Shown piece after piece: positions 10,180-17,546 of a stretch of 64,000 nucleotides of DNA. The position numbers and the translations under genes are program-made. Each line of letters starts with the position of its first letter. Position 1 is the first letter of the stretch. Under the pieces are notes generated by a model. It made no database searches, was not told the DNA's origin, and saw nothing but the letters and a program-made list of their open reading frames with translations. The DNA comes from Bacteroidota bacterium (GTDB lineage Bacteria > Bacteroidota > Bacteroidia > UKL13-3), in contig CANJUD010000003.1 in the NCBI GenBank assembly GCA_947477885.1, positions 62,001 through 126,000 of the forward strand, written 5' to 3'.

Positions 10180-10278
10180 CTATTTGTTTTTCTTCTCTCT
10201 TTTTTCAGCTTTCTTTTCTTTTGGAGTTTTGGTAGGAGCTTTCTTAACTTCCTTTTTGGTATCTTTTCCTTTTGACAT
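10180..10278 (-). CDS. 32-residue Lys/Glu-rich basic protein
   Basis: This gene is too short for the ORF track. ATG at 10278 opens MSKGKDTKKEVKKAPTKTPK and ends KKAEKREKKNK before TAG. The alternation of Lys-rich and Ala/Pro-Thr segments resembles small basic proteins commonly seen in Bacteroidota genomes, but I cannot name a family or function. It sits alone between the MBL gene and hflX, divergent from hflX, with a perfect hairpin 25 bases past its stop. The low-complexity codon pattern (AAA/AAG/GAA) could be chance, but clean start, stop and hairpin favour a gene. Confidence 0.55.
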   Translation of the reverse strand: MSKGKDTKKEVKKAPTKTPKEKKAEKREKKNK

Positions 10279-10384
10279 AACTGTATGAATTTATTGATTG
10301 CAATAATCGCAAATAAAAACCTAATTGTAAAGAAAAGAATTTGAACATATGTGAATAGTGTAATAAGGAATTGCATCGCACCCG

Positions 10385-10392
10385 TATCTTTG
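10385..10392 (+). promoter_or_regulatory. -7 box giving a leaderless hflX mRNA
   Basis: TATCTTTG ends six bases before the GTG at 10398, so transcription would begin at or next to the start codon. No TTG is visible at the expected -33 position. Confidence 0.4.
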
Positions 10393-10397
10393 TAATC

Positions 10398-11525
10398 GTG
10401 ATAAAAACCAAATTATATGATACCGCTGCCAAGCAAGAAACTGCTGTGCTAGTGGCCGTGCAGACTCCCGAACAGAGTGATACCCAAACTGTGGAGTACT
10501 TAGATGAGCTTGCTTTTTTGATTGAAACCTGTGGAGCCAAACCTTTAAAGCAATTCACACAAAAACTACAAAAAGTGCATCCACGTACGTATGTGGGCGA
10601 AGGGAAATTGGCTGATATAGTTTCCTATATAAAAGAATACGAAGCCGATATCGTGGTATTTGATGACGAACTCACACCTTCACAAATAAGAAATATTGAG
10701 ACAGAGATTGGAGAAGTAAAAATATTAGACCGAAGCAATTTAATATTGGATATTTTTGCCCGCAATGCCCGTACCTCACAAGCAAAAACGCAGGTAGAGT
10801 TGGCACAAAACCAATATATGCTGCCACGATTAACAAGAATGTGGACTCACTTGCAAAAGCAAAAAGGCGGTGTAGGTATGCGTGGTCCAGGAGAAAGAGA
10901 AATAGAAACCGACCGTCGTGTAATTCGTGATAGGATAAGTTTGCTGAAAGATAAACTGGAAGATATAGATCGTATTAATATAGGTCAGCGGAAAAATAGG
11001 ACGGGTGTGAAACGCTTGGCACTGGTGGGTTATACCAATGTGGGCAAATCATCCATCATGAATATGGTGAGCAAAAGTGACGTGCTTGCCGAGAATAAAT
11101 TATTTGCTACACTCGATGCTACCGTGCGAAAAGTATATATTGACGGGCATAATTTTTTGTTGAGTGATACGGTTGGTTTTATACGCAAATTGCCTCACCA
11201 ATTAGTCGAGTGTTTCAAATCTACTTTGGATGAAGTGCGTGAAGCTGATGCTTTGTTGCATGTGGTGGACGTATCACATAAAAATTTTGAAGAGCAAATT
11301 GATGTAGTGAACCAGACTTTGGTTGATATAGGTGCGGCAGATAAACCCACTTTAATGGTATTTAATAAAACAGATTTAATACAAGAGCAAGAAATATTTG
11401 AAAACCTGCAAGCCACGTGGATGGCGAAGAAAAATAATCCTGCGATATTTGTATCGGTATTACAAAAAGCCGATGCGGCAAGGATTAAGGAAGCAATTGT
11501 GAAGGTACTGGAGGGGTTGAGGTAA
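10398..11525 (+). CDS. hflX: ribosome-associated GTPase HflX
   Basis: The N-terminal HflX domain (KQFTQKLQKVHPRTYVGEGK) is followed by the conserved RGPGEREIETDRR and a G domain with G1 LVGYTNVGKSS, G3 DTVGFIRKLP and G4 NKTD. HflX binds the large ribosomal subunit and splits stalled 70S ribosomes under stress. The ORF track begins at a TTG at 10371, but the family start aligns with GTG at 10398 (VIKTKLYDTAAKQ), giving 375 residues; the TATCTTTG box lies within the extra segment, which argues against the longer form. It is followed by a large intergenic repeat. Confidence 0.94.
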   Translation: MIKTKLYDTAAKQETAVLVAVQTPEQSDTQTVEYLDELAFLIETCGAKPLKQFTQKLQKVHPRTYVGEGKLADIVSYIKEYEADIVVFDDELTPSQIRNIETEIGEVKILDRSNLILDIFARNARTSQAKTQVELAQNQYMLPRLTRMWTHLQKQKGGVGMRGPGEREIETDRRVIRDRISLLKDKLEDIDRINIGQRKNRTGVKRLALVGYTNVGKSSIMNMVSKSDVLAENKLFATLDATVRKVYIDGHNFLLSDTVGFIRKLPHQLVECFKSTLDEVREADALLHVVDVSHKNFEEQIDVVNQTLVDIGAADKPTLMVFNKTDLIQEQEIFENLQATWMAKKNNPAIFVSVLQKADAARIKEAIVKVLEGLR

Positions 11526-11546
11526 TTATATATATTTTCCGTTTTT

Positions 11547-11928
11547 AATATTTCGCCCCTACGGGGCTTTCCTGTATAGGGTTATTTATTTTTACCAATA
11601 TATAATCCCGTAGGGACTTTTTAGCAAATAGTATTATAGTTCCATCGGGACCATATATCGGTAGTAATTTGTTTATGTAGAATTACCAAGTCCCGCAGGG
11701 CAATGCTGTTAAGTTAAGAGAAAATGCTAATCTATTGCCCTGCTCTTCAGAGCAGGGGACTGAGAATATATAATGTATTGTTCCGATACTTCGGAATTAG
11801 CCGCAGAAAACAATGTGGCTAAAGCCGAGCACCTATTCCTATTAATCCGTTGGCTGATTCCGAAGTATCGGAACAACGGCAATAGATATTCCTTAACTTA
11901 ACAGCATTGCCCATAGGGACGAAATATT
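11547..11928. repeat. nested inverted-repeat element (MITE- or REP-like)
   Basis: This 433-bp gene-free gap holds concentric inverted repeats. Outer arms: aatatttcgcccctacggg (11547-11565) against cccatagggacgaaatatt (11910-11928), 17 of 19 matching. Next: gtcccgcagggcaatgctgt... (11690-11718) against its near-perfect reverse complement at 11892-11920, including 18 identical bases. Then ctattgcc/ggcaatag, a perfect 20-bp pair ttgttccgatacttcggaat (11778-11797) and its complement (11857-11876), and ttagcc/ggctaa. Local hairpins ccctgctc-ttca-gagcaggg and gccccTAcggggc also occur; the latter may terminate hflX. No ORF is present. I infer a non-autonomous mobile or structured element. Confidence 0.7.
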
Positions 11929-11958
11929 ATAATGAAATCAGAAAGCTAGAATAATATA

Positions 11959-12618
11959 TTATAAAAACAATTTCGGAACCTTCGCATCAATATATACTTC
12001 TTCATTTTTTACCGGATGTATAAACCTCAATTCCTTCGCATGCAATCCAATTGCAGCATCGGCTAATGGGGCAGGGGAGCCATACTTTACATCACCCACT
12101 ATGGTACAACCAATTGCTGCGAGCTGCGAACGAATCTGGTGTGGACGACCCGTATGTGGTTTTACTTCTAATATATATTGAGTGCCGAGTTGTTTAATCA
12201 GTTCATATTCCAAAACAGCTTGTAAAGCATTCGGTGTTGGCTTATTATATGCTTTTACTTTATTCTGCTGTTCGTTCTTTATTATATAATGTGTGAGTGT
12301 ATCTTTTATATTCATCGGTTTTTTATCGACCAATGCCCAATAGGTTTTTTGTACTTCACGTTGACTAAAAATTTTGTTCATTCGTTCCAATGCTTTTGAT
12401 GTTTTTGCCATTAGTACCAAACCGCTTACAGGTCTGTCAATCCGATGTATACAACCACAAAATATATTGCCGGGTTTATTATAGGTTTCTTTTATATATT
12501 CTTTGGTGTAATCAATCAAACACAAGTCTCCCGTCTTATCGCCCTGCACCAACATGCCCGAAGGTTTGTTCACAGCAATCAGATGATTATCTTCGAATAT
12601 GGTATTGAGTTTTTGCAA
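11959..12618 (-). CDS. RluA-family pseudouridine synthase
   Basis: The catalytic-Asp motif HRIDRPVSGLVLMAKT (HRLDxxTSG-like), the N-terminal VNKPSGMLVQGD and the later HTGRPHQIRSQLA identify a RluA/C/D-type enzyme that isomerises uridine in rRNA or tRNA. There is no S4 domain. The ORF-track start at 12678 cannot be right: that ATG lies inside the mdh terminator hairpin. The first in-frame initiator past the terminator and before the conserved IFEDNHLIAVNKPSG is TTG at 12618, giving 219 residues. No SD is seen. Which RNA position it modifies cannot be told. Confidence 0.88.
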   Translation of the reverse strand: MQKLNTIFEDNHLIAVNKPSGMLVQGDKTGDLCLIDYTKEYIKETYNKPGNIFCGCIHRIDRPVSGLVLMAKTSKALERMNKIFSQREVQKTYWALVDKKPMNIKDTLTHYIIKNEQQNKVKAYNKPTPNALQAVLEYELIKQLGTQYILEVKPHTGRPHQIRSQLAAIGCTIVGDVKYGSPAPLADAAIGLHAKELRFIHPVKNEEVYIDAKVPKLFL

Positions 12619-12640
12619 TTGAGTATTATATAATGTGTCT

Positions 12641-12676
12641 AAAAAAAAAGAGCCGACCTTGGTTATTAGTCGGCTC
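12641..12676 (-). terminator. rho-independent terminator of mdh
   Basis: On the minus strand gagccgac and gtcggctc pair around an 11-base loop and are followed directly by nine T residues. It stands about 30 bases beyond the mdh stop and decides the start of the downstream pseudouridine synthase gene. Confidence 0.92.
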
Positions 12677-12707
12677 AATATATTAATAGGTTTTTGGTGG
12701 TTACTAT

Positions 12708-13652
12708 TTATGCGGTAACTTGATTTAAATTATCCAAAACATTCATTACTTCTTTCACAGCAGCTGAACTTTCGTTTAATAATTTTTTCTCGTCATCATT
12801 TAATTTTAATTCAATAATTTTTTCGATTCCATTTTTGCCAAGTACAACTGGAACTCCAAGATATACATCTTTCAAACCATACTCGCCTTGCAACCACGCA
12901 CACACTGGGAATATACGTTTCTGATCACGCAAAATTGCTTCCACCATTTGAGCGGCAGATGCTCCAGGAGCATACCATGCAGAAGTTCCCAATAAGTTTA
13001 CAATTTCGCCGCCACCTTTTTTGGTGCGTTCTACAATCGCATTTAATTTATCTTCGGCAACCAATTCGGTAACAGGAATTCCTGCAACAGTGGTATAACG
13101 AGGGAGTGGAACCATAGTGTCACCATGACCACCCATTAATACCGCTTGTATATCTTTTGGTGAGCAATTTAATTCAGTAGCAAGGAATGCACGGTAACGA
13201 GCCGTATCCAAAATACCAGCCATACCGAATACACGACTACTATCTATTTTAGCAGTGAGGAATGCACAATAGGTCATCACATCCAAAGGATTTGATACCA
13301 CTATAATAATAGCATTGGGAGAATATTTAATAATATTTTCAGTAACTGATTTTACAATTCCTGCATTGGTTTGAATAAGGTCATCGCGACTCATACCTGG
13401 TTTGCGGGGAAGTCCGCTGGTGATTACCACTACATCACTGTTGGCGGTTTTGCTATAATCGGCAGTGCTACCTGTGATGCGGGTATCATACATATCCACT
13501 GGGGCGGTTTGCCAAATATCAAGAGCTTTGCCTTCAGCAAAATTTTCTTTGATATCGACCAATACCAATTCATTGCATAATTCTTTGTGGGCTATTACAT
13601 CGGCACAAGTGGCTCCCACATTGCCGGCACCTACTACAGTTACTTTACTCAT
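12708..13652 (-). CDS. mdh: malate dehydrogenase
   Basis: The NAD-binding loop GAGNVGATCA (8-17), VDIKE, SGLPRKPGMSRDDL with the mobile-loop arginines, VVSNPLDVMTY and the active-site GGHGDTMVPL mark the LDH-like malate dehydrogenase class. It interconverts malate and oxaloacetate in the TCA cycle. Arg in the RKPGMSR loop, rather than Gln, agrees with malate rather than lactate as substrate. The 314-residue length is normal. It is a single-gene unit with a good promoter and a strong terminator. The upstream region contains a duplicated tail of the neighbouring MmcQ-like gene. Confidence 0.96.
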   Translation of the reverse strand: MSKVTVVGAGNVGATCADVIAHKELCNELVLVDIKENFAEGKALDIWQTAPVDMYDTRITGSTADYSKTANSDVVVITSGLPRKPGMSRDDLIQTNAGIVKSVTENIIKYSPNAIIIVVSNPLDVMTYCAFLTAKIDSSRVFGMAGILDTARYRAFLATELNCSPKDIQAVLMGGHGDTMVPLPRYTTVAGIPVTELVAEDKLNAIVERTKKGGGEIVNLLGTSAWYAPGASAAQMVEAILRDQKRIFPVCAWLQGEYGLKDVYLGVPVVLGKNGIEKIIELKLNDDEKKLLNESSAAVKEVMNVLDNLNQVTA

Positions 13653-13681
13653 AATAATATTATAGATTTTTTTTAGTGGTG

Positions 13682-13710
13682 CAAAGTTAATGCAGCAGAG
13701 GTAAAATCAA
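13682..13710 (-). promoter_or_regulatory. mdh promoter
   Basis: On the minus strand TTG (13710-13708), 18 bases, then TAACTTTG (13689-13682), a close match to the Bacteroidota -33/-7 pattern. The TTG is part of the TTTGA that ends a duplicated copy of the MmcQ-like coding tail. Confidence 0.6.
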
Positions 13711-13861
13711 AGCAATGTTTCTCTAACCTTTTTCGGCAAAGACTTCACTTGCACCCTGGGTGTGCTTGGCCATGGTGAGCGTAGTCGAACCATCACCAAC
13801 CACAAAGTGTATTATTCAAAGCAAAGTTTCCCTTACTTTTTTAGGCAAAGATTTCACCACC
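13707..13861. repeat. duplicated 3' tail of the MmcQ-like gene around an inserted repeat
   Basis: On the minus strand 13752-13707 still reads VKSLPKKVRETLL followed by a stop, the same as the end of the gene whose real stop is at 13816. The two tails, about 45 bases each and roughly 80% identical, flank a segment containing gcaccctgggtgtgc and ggtgagcgtagtcgaaccatcacc, an imperfect palindrome related to the 'gagcggagtcgaa' repeats elsewhere in the window. Confidence 0.7.
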
Positions 13862-14166
13862 AAATTATACGAATTATCTATCTGCTCACATAAAAATTTA
13901 AGCGGTAAACTTCCATCTATTATAATAGTATTCCAATGCTGTTTATTCATGTGATAACCGGGTTGCACAGCATCGTAGCGTTCTCGTAAATCAACTGCTT
14001 CTTCGGGATCGCATTTTAGATTGATACTTCTAAAATTATTGACATTGCTTAATGCAAACATTTTTCCGCAGACTTTAAATACTAAGGTTTCATTATCAAA
14101 CGGGAATTCTTCGATAACTCCTTTTTTGGCGATACAATAATTCCGGTATGTTTCGATGTCGAGCAT
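13816..14166 (-). CDS. MmcQ/YjbR family protein
   Basis: The 116-residue product (MLDIETYRNYCIAKKGVIEEFPFDNETLVFKVCGKMFALSN ... NKQHWNTIIIDGSLP) matches the MmcQ/YjbR fold, a double-wing DNA-binding-like domain of unknown role. The pattern 'EE-PFD--TLVFKV-GKMFAL' and 'HMNKQHWNT' are family hallmarks. Length is typical. A TAACTTTG box ends four bases before the ATG, so the mRNA is probably near-leaderless. Its 3' tail has a second, degenerate copy downstream. It is divergent from the broken GIY-YIG gene. Confidence 0.88.
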   Translation of the reverse strand: MLDIETYRNYCIAKKGVIEEFPFDNETLVFKVCGKMFALSNVNNFRSINLKCDPEEAVDLRERYDAVQPGYHMNKQHWNTIIIDGSLPLKFLCEQIDNSYNLVVKSLPKKVRETLL

Positions 14167-14170
14167 GAAG

Positions 14171-14178
14171 CAAAGTTA
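14171..14178 (-). promoter_or_regulatory. -7 box of the MmcQ-like gene
   Basis: TAACTTTG on the minus strand lies four bases from the ATG at 14166. No clear -33 TTG is seen. It is back to back with the candidate promoter at 14182-14213. Confidence 0.4.
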
Positions 14179-14181
14179 ATA

Positions 14182-14213
14182 TTGCACTAACAGATGAAAA
14201 AATTGTATGTTTG
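14182..14213 (+). promoter_or_regulatory. promoter candidate for the GIY-YIG gene
   Basis: TTG at 14182-14184 and TATGTTTG at 14206-14213 are 21 bases apart. The next in-frame ATG that fits the family is at 14265. Confidence 0.35.
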
Positions 14214-14264
14214 AGTTTTGAAAACGGAATCTCAGAATATTTAAAATTCAAGTTTGTAATTGCT

Positions 14265-14534
14265 ATGATAGGATGGATGTATATTTTAGAATGTGCGAAT
14301 AGAAGCTATTATATAGGGAGTACGAATAATTTGGAACTAAGATTACAACAACACCAAAATGGTGAAGGAGCAAATTTTACTAGAAAGCATTTACCTGTAA
14401 AACTAGTTTATACAGAATAATTTAATAGAATTGACAAAGCACTTAAAGGGGAAAAACAAGTGCAAGGTCGGAGTAGGAAAAAGAAAGAAGCATTAATAAA
14501 TCGAAACCCAGAATTACTGCCTGGTTTAGCCTAA
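14265..14534 (+). pseudogene. GIY-YIG nuclease-like gene with one in-frame stop
   Basis: ATG at 14265 opens MIGWMYILECANRSYYIGSTNN, a single-domain GIY-YIG endonuclease-like protein of the short, UvrC-N-like type. A TAA at 14418-14420 interrupts it after KLVYTE, yet the same frame continues as FNRIDKALKGEKQVQGRSRKKKEALINRNPELLPGLA to TAA at 14534. This second part is the normal C-terminal half of the family (RIDxAxxxEKQIQGWSRxKKEALI). One base change in a Glu or Tyr codon explains it. The ORF track shows only the first part, with 18 extra upstream residues. In the conserved KQIQGWSR the Trp is Arg, as expected under relaxed selection. Confidence 0.82.
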
Positions 14535-14570
14535 TGCAAAAATAAAACGCATCATAGTAATGTTGGCTTC

Positions 14571-14675
14571 TCCCGAATAAGATTCGGGACAGCTCAGCCA
14601 GCGGGCGGCTCCTCTGAGCCTGCGGAGTATGATTAGATAATTACAAACGTTCGTTGAGCGGAGTCGAAACGAACG
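14571..14675. repeat. intergenic hairpin repeats past nuoN
   Basis: Two hairpins: cccgaat-aag-attcggg (14572-14588) and cgttcgtt...aacgaacg (14648-14675) enclosing gagcggagtcg. The second lies three bases beyond the nuoN stop on the minus strand and could end the nuo transcript. The GAGCGGAGTCGAA core recurs in altered form near 13777 and 24843. Confidence 0.6.
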
Positions 14676-14677
14676 AA

Positions 14678-16066
14678 TTACGCCAAATCCAAAACGACCT
14701 GCGGCATCAATCCCAAAGCAATCAATCCGAGTATACAAACAAGTATTACAAATACGGTTGATAGTGGAACTTGAATAGCATCTTCACTACCTTTTTTGAA
14801 CCAGGCTGCTATAATAGTTTTTAGGTAATAATATATACTAATTGCAGAAGTACAAATAGCTACAATAACCAACCAAGGATATTGTTCATATACGGTGGTG
14901 AACAAATAATACTTGCCCATAAAGCCGGCCAATGGCGGAACTCCAGCTAATGATAATAATGATATAGTAAGCCCAATTGCTAACCATTTGTTGCGTTTCC
15001 CTAAACCATTATAGTCTTCAAAATTTTCTTTGCCTGTAGTAATCAATACTGCAAATGTGGCAATACTTGCAAGTGAATAAGCAGCCAAATATAATACCAC
15101 TGCTTTGGGCACATTGTTGCCATTTGCTGCTACGGTCATTAATAAATATCCTGCGTGTGCAACACTGCTCCAGGCCAACATTCGTTTTAAAGAAATTTGA
15201 TATACTGCAGTCACATTTCCGAGTATCATGGTAGCTGCAGAAATAATTGCAAAGGTTTTGCCCCACTCTGCTCCCATCGGATGCAGCACACCGTTGAAGA
15301 AAAATATCAAAGCACCAAAGCCCGCAATTTTTACCACAGTGGACATGAAAGAAGTTATAATACTCGGAGCTCCACTATACACATCGGGAGTCCAGAAATG
15401 GAAAGGTGCAGCACCTATTTTAAATACCAGACCTACCATTGTAAACACGATACCCATTTTAAAAATTCCGCCTGATACATTCAGTTGGTTATGGGTATAA
15501 TTATATATTTGATTTACATTAAAACTTCCAGTCGCACCATATATCAATGCCAGTCCGAATAACAAAAATCCTGTGGCAAATGCACCTAATAAAAAGTACT
15601 TAAGACCACTCTCATTACTGCTTGAATCATGCTTATTACTGCCCGCCATTATATATAACGGAATGGACATTATTTCGATACCCAAAAACAGCATCAATAG
15701 GTTTGTATAACTCACAGCGATAACGGCACCACACATACTAAATAGCATCAGGGCATGCATATCGGCACGGTGGTTTTCAGTATAGTTAAATCCTTTATGG
15801 GCCAATATAGTAATAAGTAAACCTGATATCATGATCAGGCCAACAAGTCCAGAATTTTTATTGATATCGAACATCTTCAAAAACTGATGTTCGTTAATAT
15901 ACATACCAAACATTTTATCTTCGCAATAGCATCCATATCCCGAAGCTATATATAATAAACCCAATAGACCTAATACCACAACTGGCAAAACAATTTTGCG
16001 AGATTTAAACAATCCCATCATCATTGTGATTACTGCAAGTACTGAAAGTCCTATTAATAGTTTCAT
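14678..16066 (-). CDS. nuoN: NADH-quinone oxidoreductase subunit N
   Basis: This is a 462-residue antiporter-like membrane subunit of respiratory complex I. It has about 13-14 hydrophobic segments and the conserved core FKIGAAPFHFWTPDVYSGAPSIITSFMSTVVK, with the TM-7/8 lysine and the substrate-channel region, plus LKRMLAWSSVAHAGY. It pumps protons together with NuoL and NuoM. It is the last gene of nuoIJKLMN, 18 bp after nuoM. Length is normal. A hairpin repeat follows the stop closely. Confidence 0.95.
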   Translation of the reverse strand: MKLLIGLSVLAVITMMMGLFKSRKIVLPVVVLGLLGLLYIASGYGCYCEDKMFGMYINEHQFLKMFDINKNSGLVGLIMISGLLITILAHKGFNYTENHRADMHALMLFSMCGAVIAVSYTNLLMLFLGIEIMSIPLYIMAGSNKHDSSSNESGLKYFLLGAFATGFLLFGLALIYGATGSFNVNQIYNYTHNQLNVSGGIFKMGIVFTMVGLVFKIGAAPFHFWTPDVYSGAPSIITSFMSTVVKIAGFGALIFFFNGVLHPMGAEWGKTFAIISAATMILGNVTAVYQISLKRMLAWSSVAHAGYLLMTVAANGNNVPKAVVLYLAAYSLASIATFAVLITTGKENFEDYNGLGKRNKWLAIGLTISLLSLAGVPPLAGFMGKYYLFTTVYEQYPWLVIVAICTSAISIYYYLKTIIAAWFKKGSEDAIQVPLSTVFVILVCILGLIALGLMPQVVLDLA

Positions 16067-16084
16067 TGGGTCTTTTCTATGCGG

Positions 16085-17545
16085 TTATTTTAGCGTTAGT
16101 GTGGTTTGGAATGTTTCGATGGCTTGTTTTGATATATCAAAAATGGGTTGTGGATATACACCAAGTATGATAACAAGTAATGCTATGATACCCATTAAAA
16201 TAGTTTCACGGGTATTCAAATCTTTAATATCAACAGTATAACTTGTAACATCGCCAAAAATGGCAAGGTTATATAAACGCAACATATATACGGCACAAAA
16301 TATAACAGTTAATCCAGCAATTGCCGCCATATAAATATTGATACTATATATAGATTTTAACAATAAAAATTCTCCCACAAAACCATTTGTTAAAGGTACA
16401 GCTAATGAACCTAAAACTATAATCATAAATAATACAGAAAGCCTTGGTGCCTTGGTGGCAATGCCTCCCAGCTTGGTAAGGTCACGTGTTCCTGTTCTGC
16501 GTTCTATTAATTCTATAGCTAAAAATAATCCAACTATATTAATACCGTGATTCACCATTTGTATTACCGCACCTTGCAAACCATCTATAGTTAATGTAAA
16601 TATTCCTGCAGCAATTAATCCCACATGCGATAGGGAAGAATATGCTGCTATTTTTTTCATATCAGTTTGTTTAATGGCAATCCAACCACCATAAACTACA
16701 CCTATAATACATAATACAATGGGTAAATTAAATCCTGCGGAAACCAAGTCAGGTGCGAAAGGAAGCAACCAACGTATGATTCCATATATACCCATTTTTA
16801 ACATAATACCTGATAACAGCATCGTGCCAGGAGCTGGTGAAACTGTATATGTTTCGGGTTGCCAAGTATGGAATGGGACTATAGGAATTTTAACGGCGAA
16901 TGCTAAAAATATAAACCAAAATACTATTTGTTGGCCGGCTGCATCGAGGCTTCGGGCTCCCATTTGCAGGGCTTCCCAACTAAAGTTATGATCGCCTGGT
17001 GTGTTCAAATATAAATATATTAAACCGACCAACATAAATAAGCTGCCAGCAAAAGTATATATAAAGAACTTGATGGTAACAGGCACTCTGTTTTCACCGC
17101 CCCAATATGCACATATAAACCATATAGGAATAAGAGTTATTTCCCAGAAAACATAAAATAATAATCCGTCTGTTGCTATGAAAACACCATTCAGCCCAGC
17201 TTGCATTAGTATAATTAATCCATAAAATGCGGCAGGGTATTCAGGGGTTTTGCCATAAGAAGAAAGTATAATAATAGGCACCAATAAGTTGGTGAGCAAA
17301 ATCATTAATAAGGATATCCCATCAAGTCCTCCACAAAATGAAATCCCTATACTCTCTACCCAAGGTTGGTCGAATGTAAATTGAAATCCTTCATCACTTT
17401 GTGCATCGAAACTACTTAATAGATATATACTAAATATTAAGTTTAATACTGAAAAAGATAAAGCAATTGTTTTTCCCATACTGCCTTTGATAAACAAAAA
17501 CAGCAGTGATGCAAACAGCGGTATGAATATAAGTAATACTGCCAT
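16085..17545 (-). CDS. nuoM: NADH-quinone oxidoreductase subunit M
   Basis: The 486-residue polytopic membrane protein contains VFWEITLIPIWFICAYWGG with the essential Glu of TM5, AVKIPIVPFHTWQPETYTVSPAPGTMLLSGIMLKMG, and DMKKIAAYSSLSHVGLI, all diagnostic of NuoM. It is one of the three antiporter-like proton pumps of complex I. The start is one base past the nuoL stop, so translation is probably coupled. Confidence 0.96.
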   Translation of the reverse strand: MAVLLIFIPLFASLLFLFIKGSMGKTIALSFSVLNLIFSIYLLSSFDAQSDEGFQFTFDQPWVESIGISFCGGLDGISLLMILLTNLLVPIIILSSYGKTPEYPAAFYGLIILMQAGLNGVFIATDGLLFYVFWEITLIPIWFICAYWGGENRVPVTIKFFIYTFAGSLFMLVGLIYLYLNTPGDHNFSWEALQMGARSLDAAGQQIVFWFIFLAFAVKIPIVPFHTWQPETYTVSPAPGTMLLSGIMLKMGIYGIIRWLLPFAPDLVSAGFNLPIVLCIIGVVYGGWIAIKQTDMKKIAAYSSLSHVGLIAAGIFTLTIDGLQGAVIQMVNHGINIVGLFLAIELIERRTGTRDLTKLGGIATKAPRLSVLFMIIVLGSLAVPLTNGFVGEFLLLKSIYSINIYMAAIAGLTVIFCAVYMLRLYNLAIFGDVTSYTVDIKDLNTRETILMGIIALLVIILGVYPQPIFDISKQAIETFQTTLTLK

Positions 17546-17546
17546 G

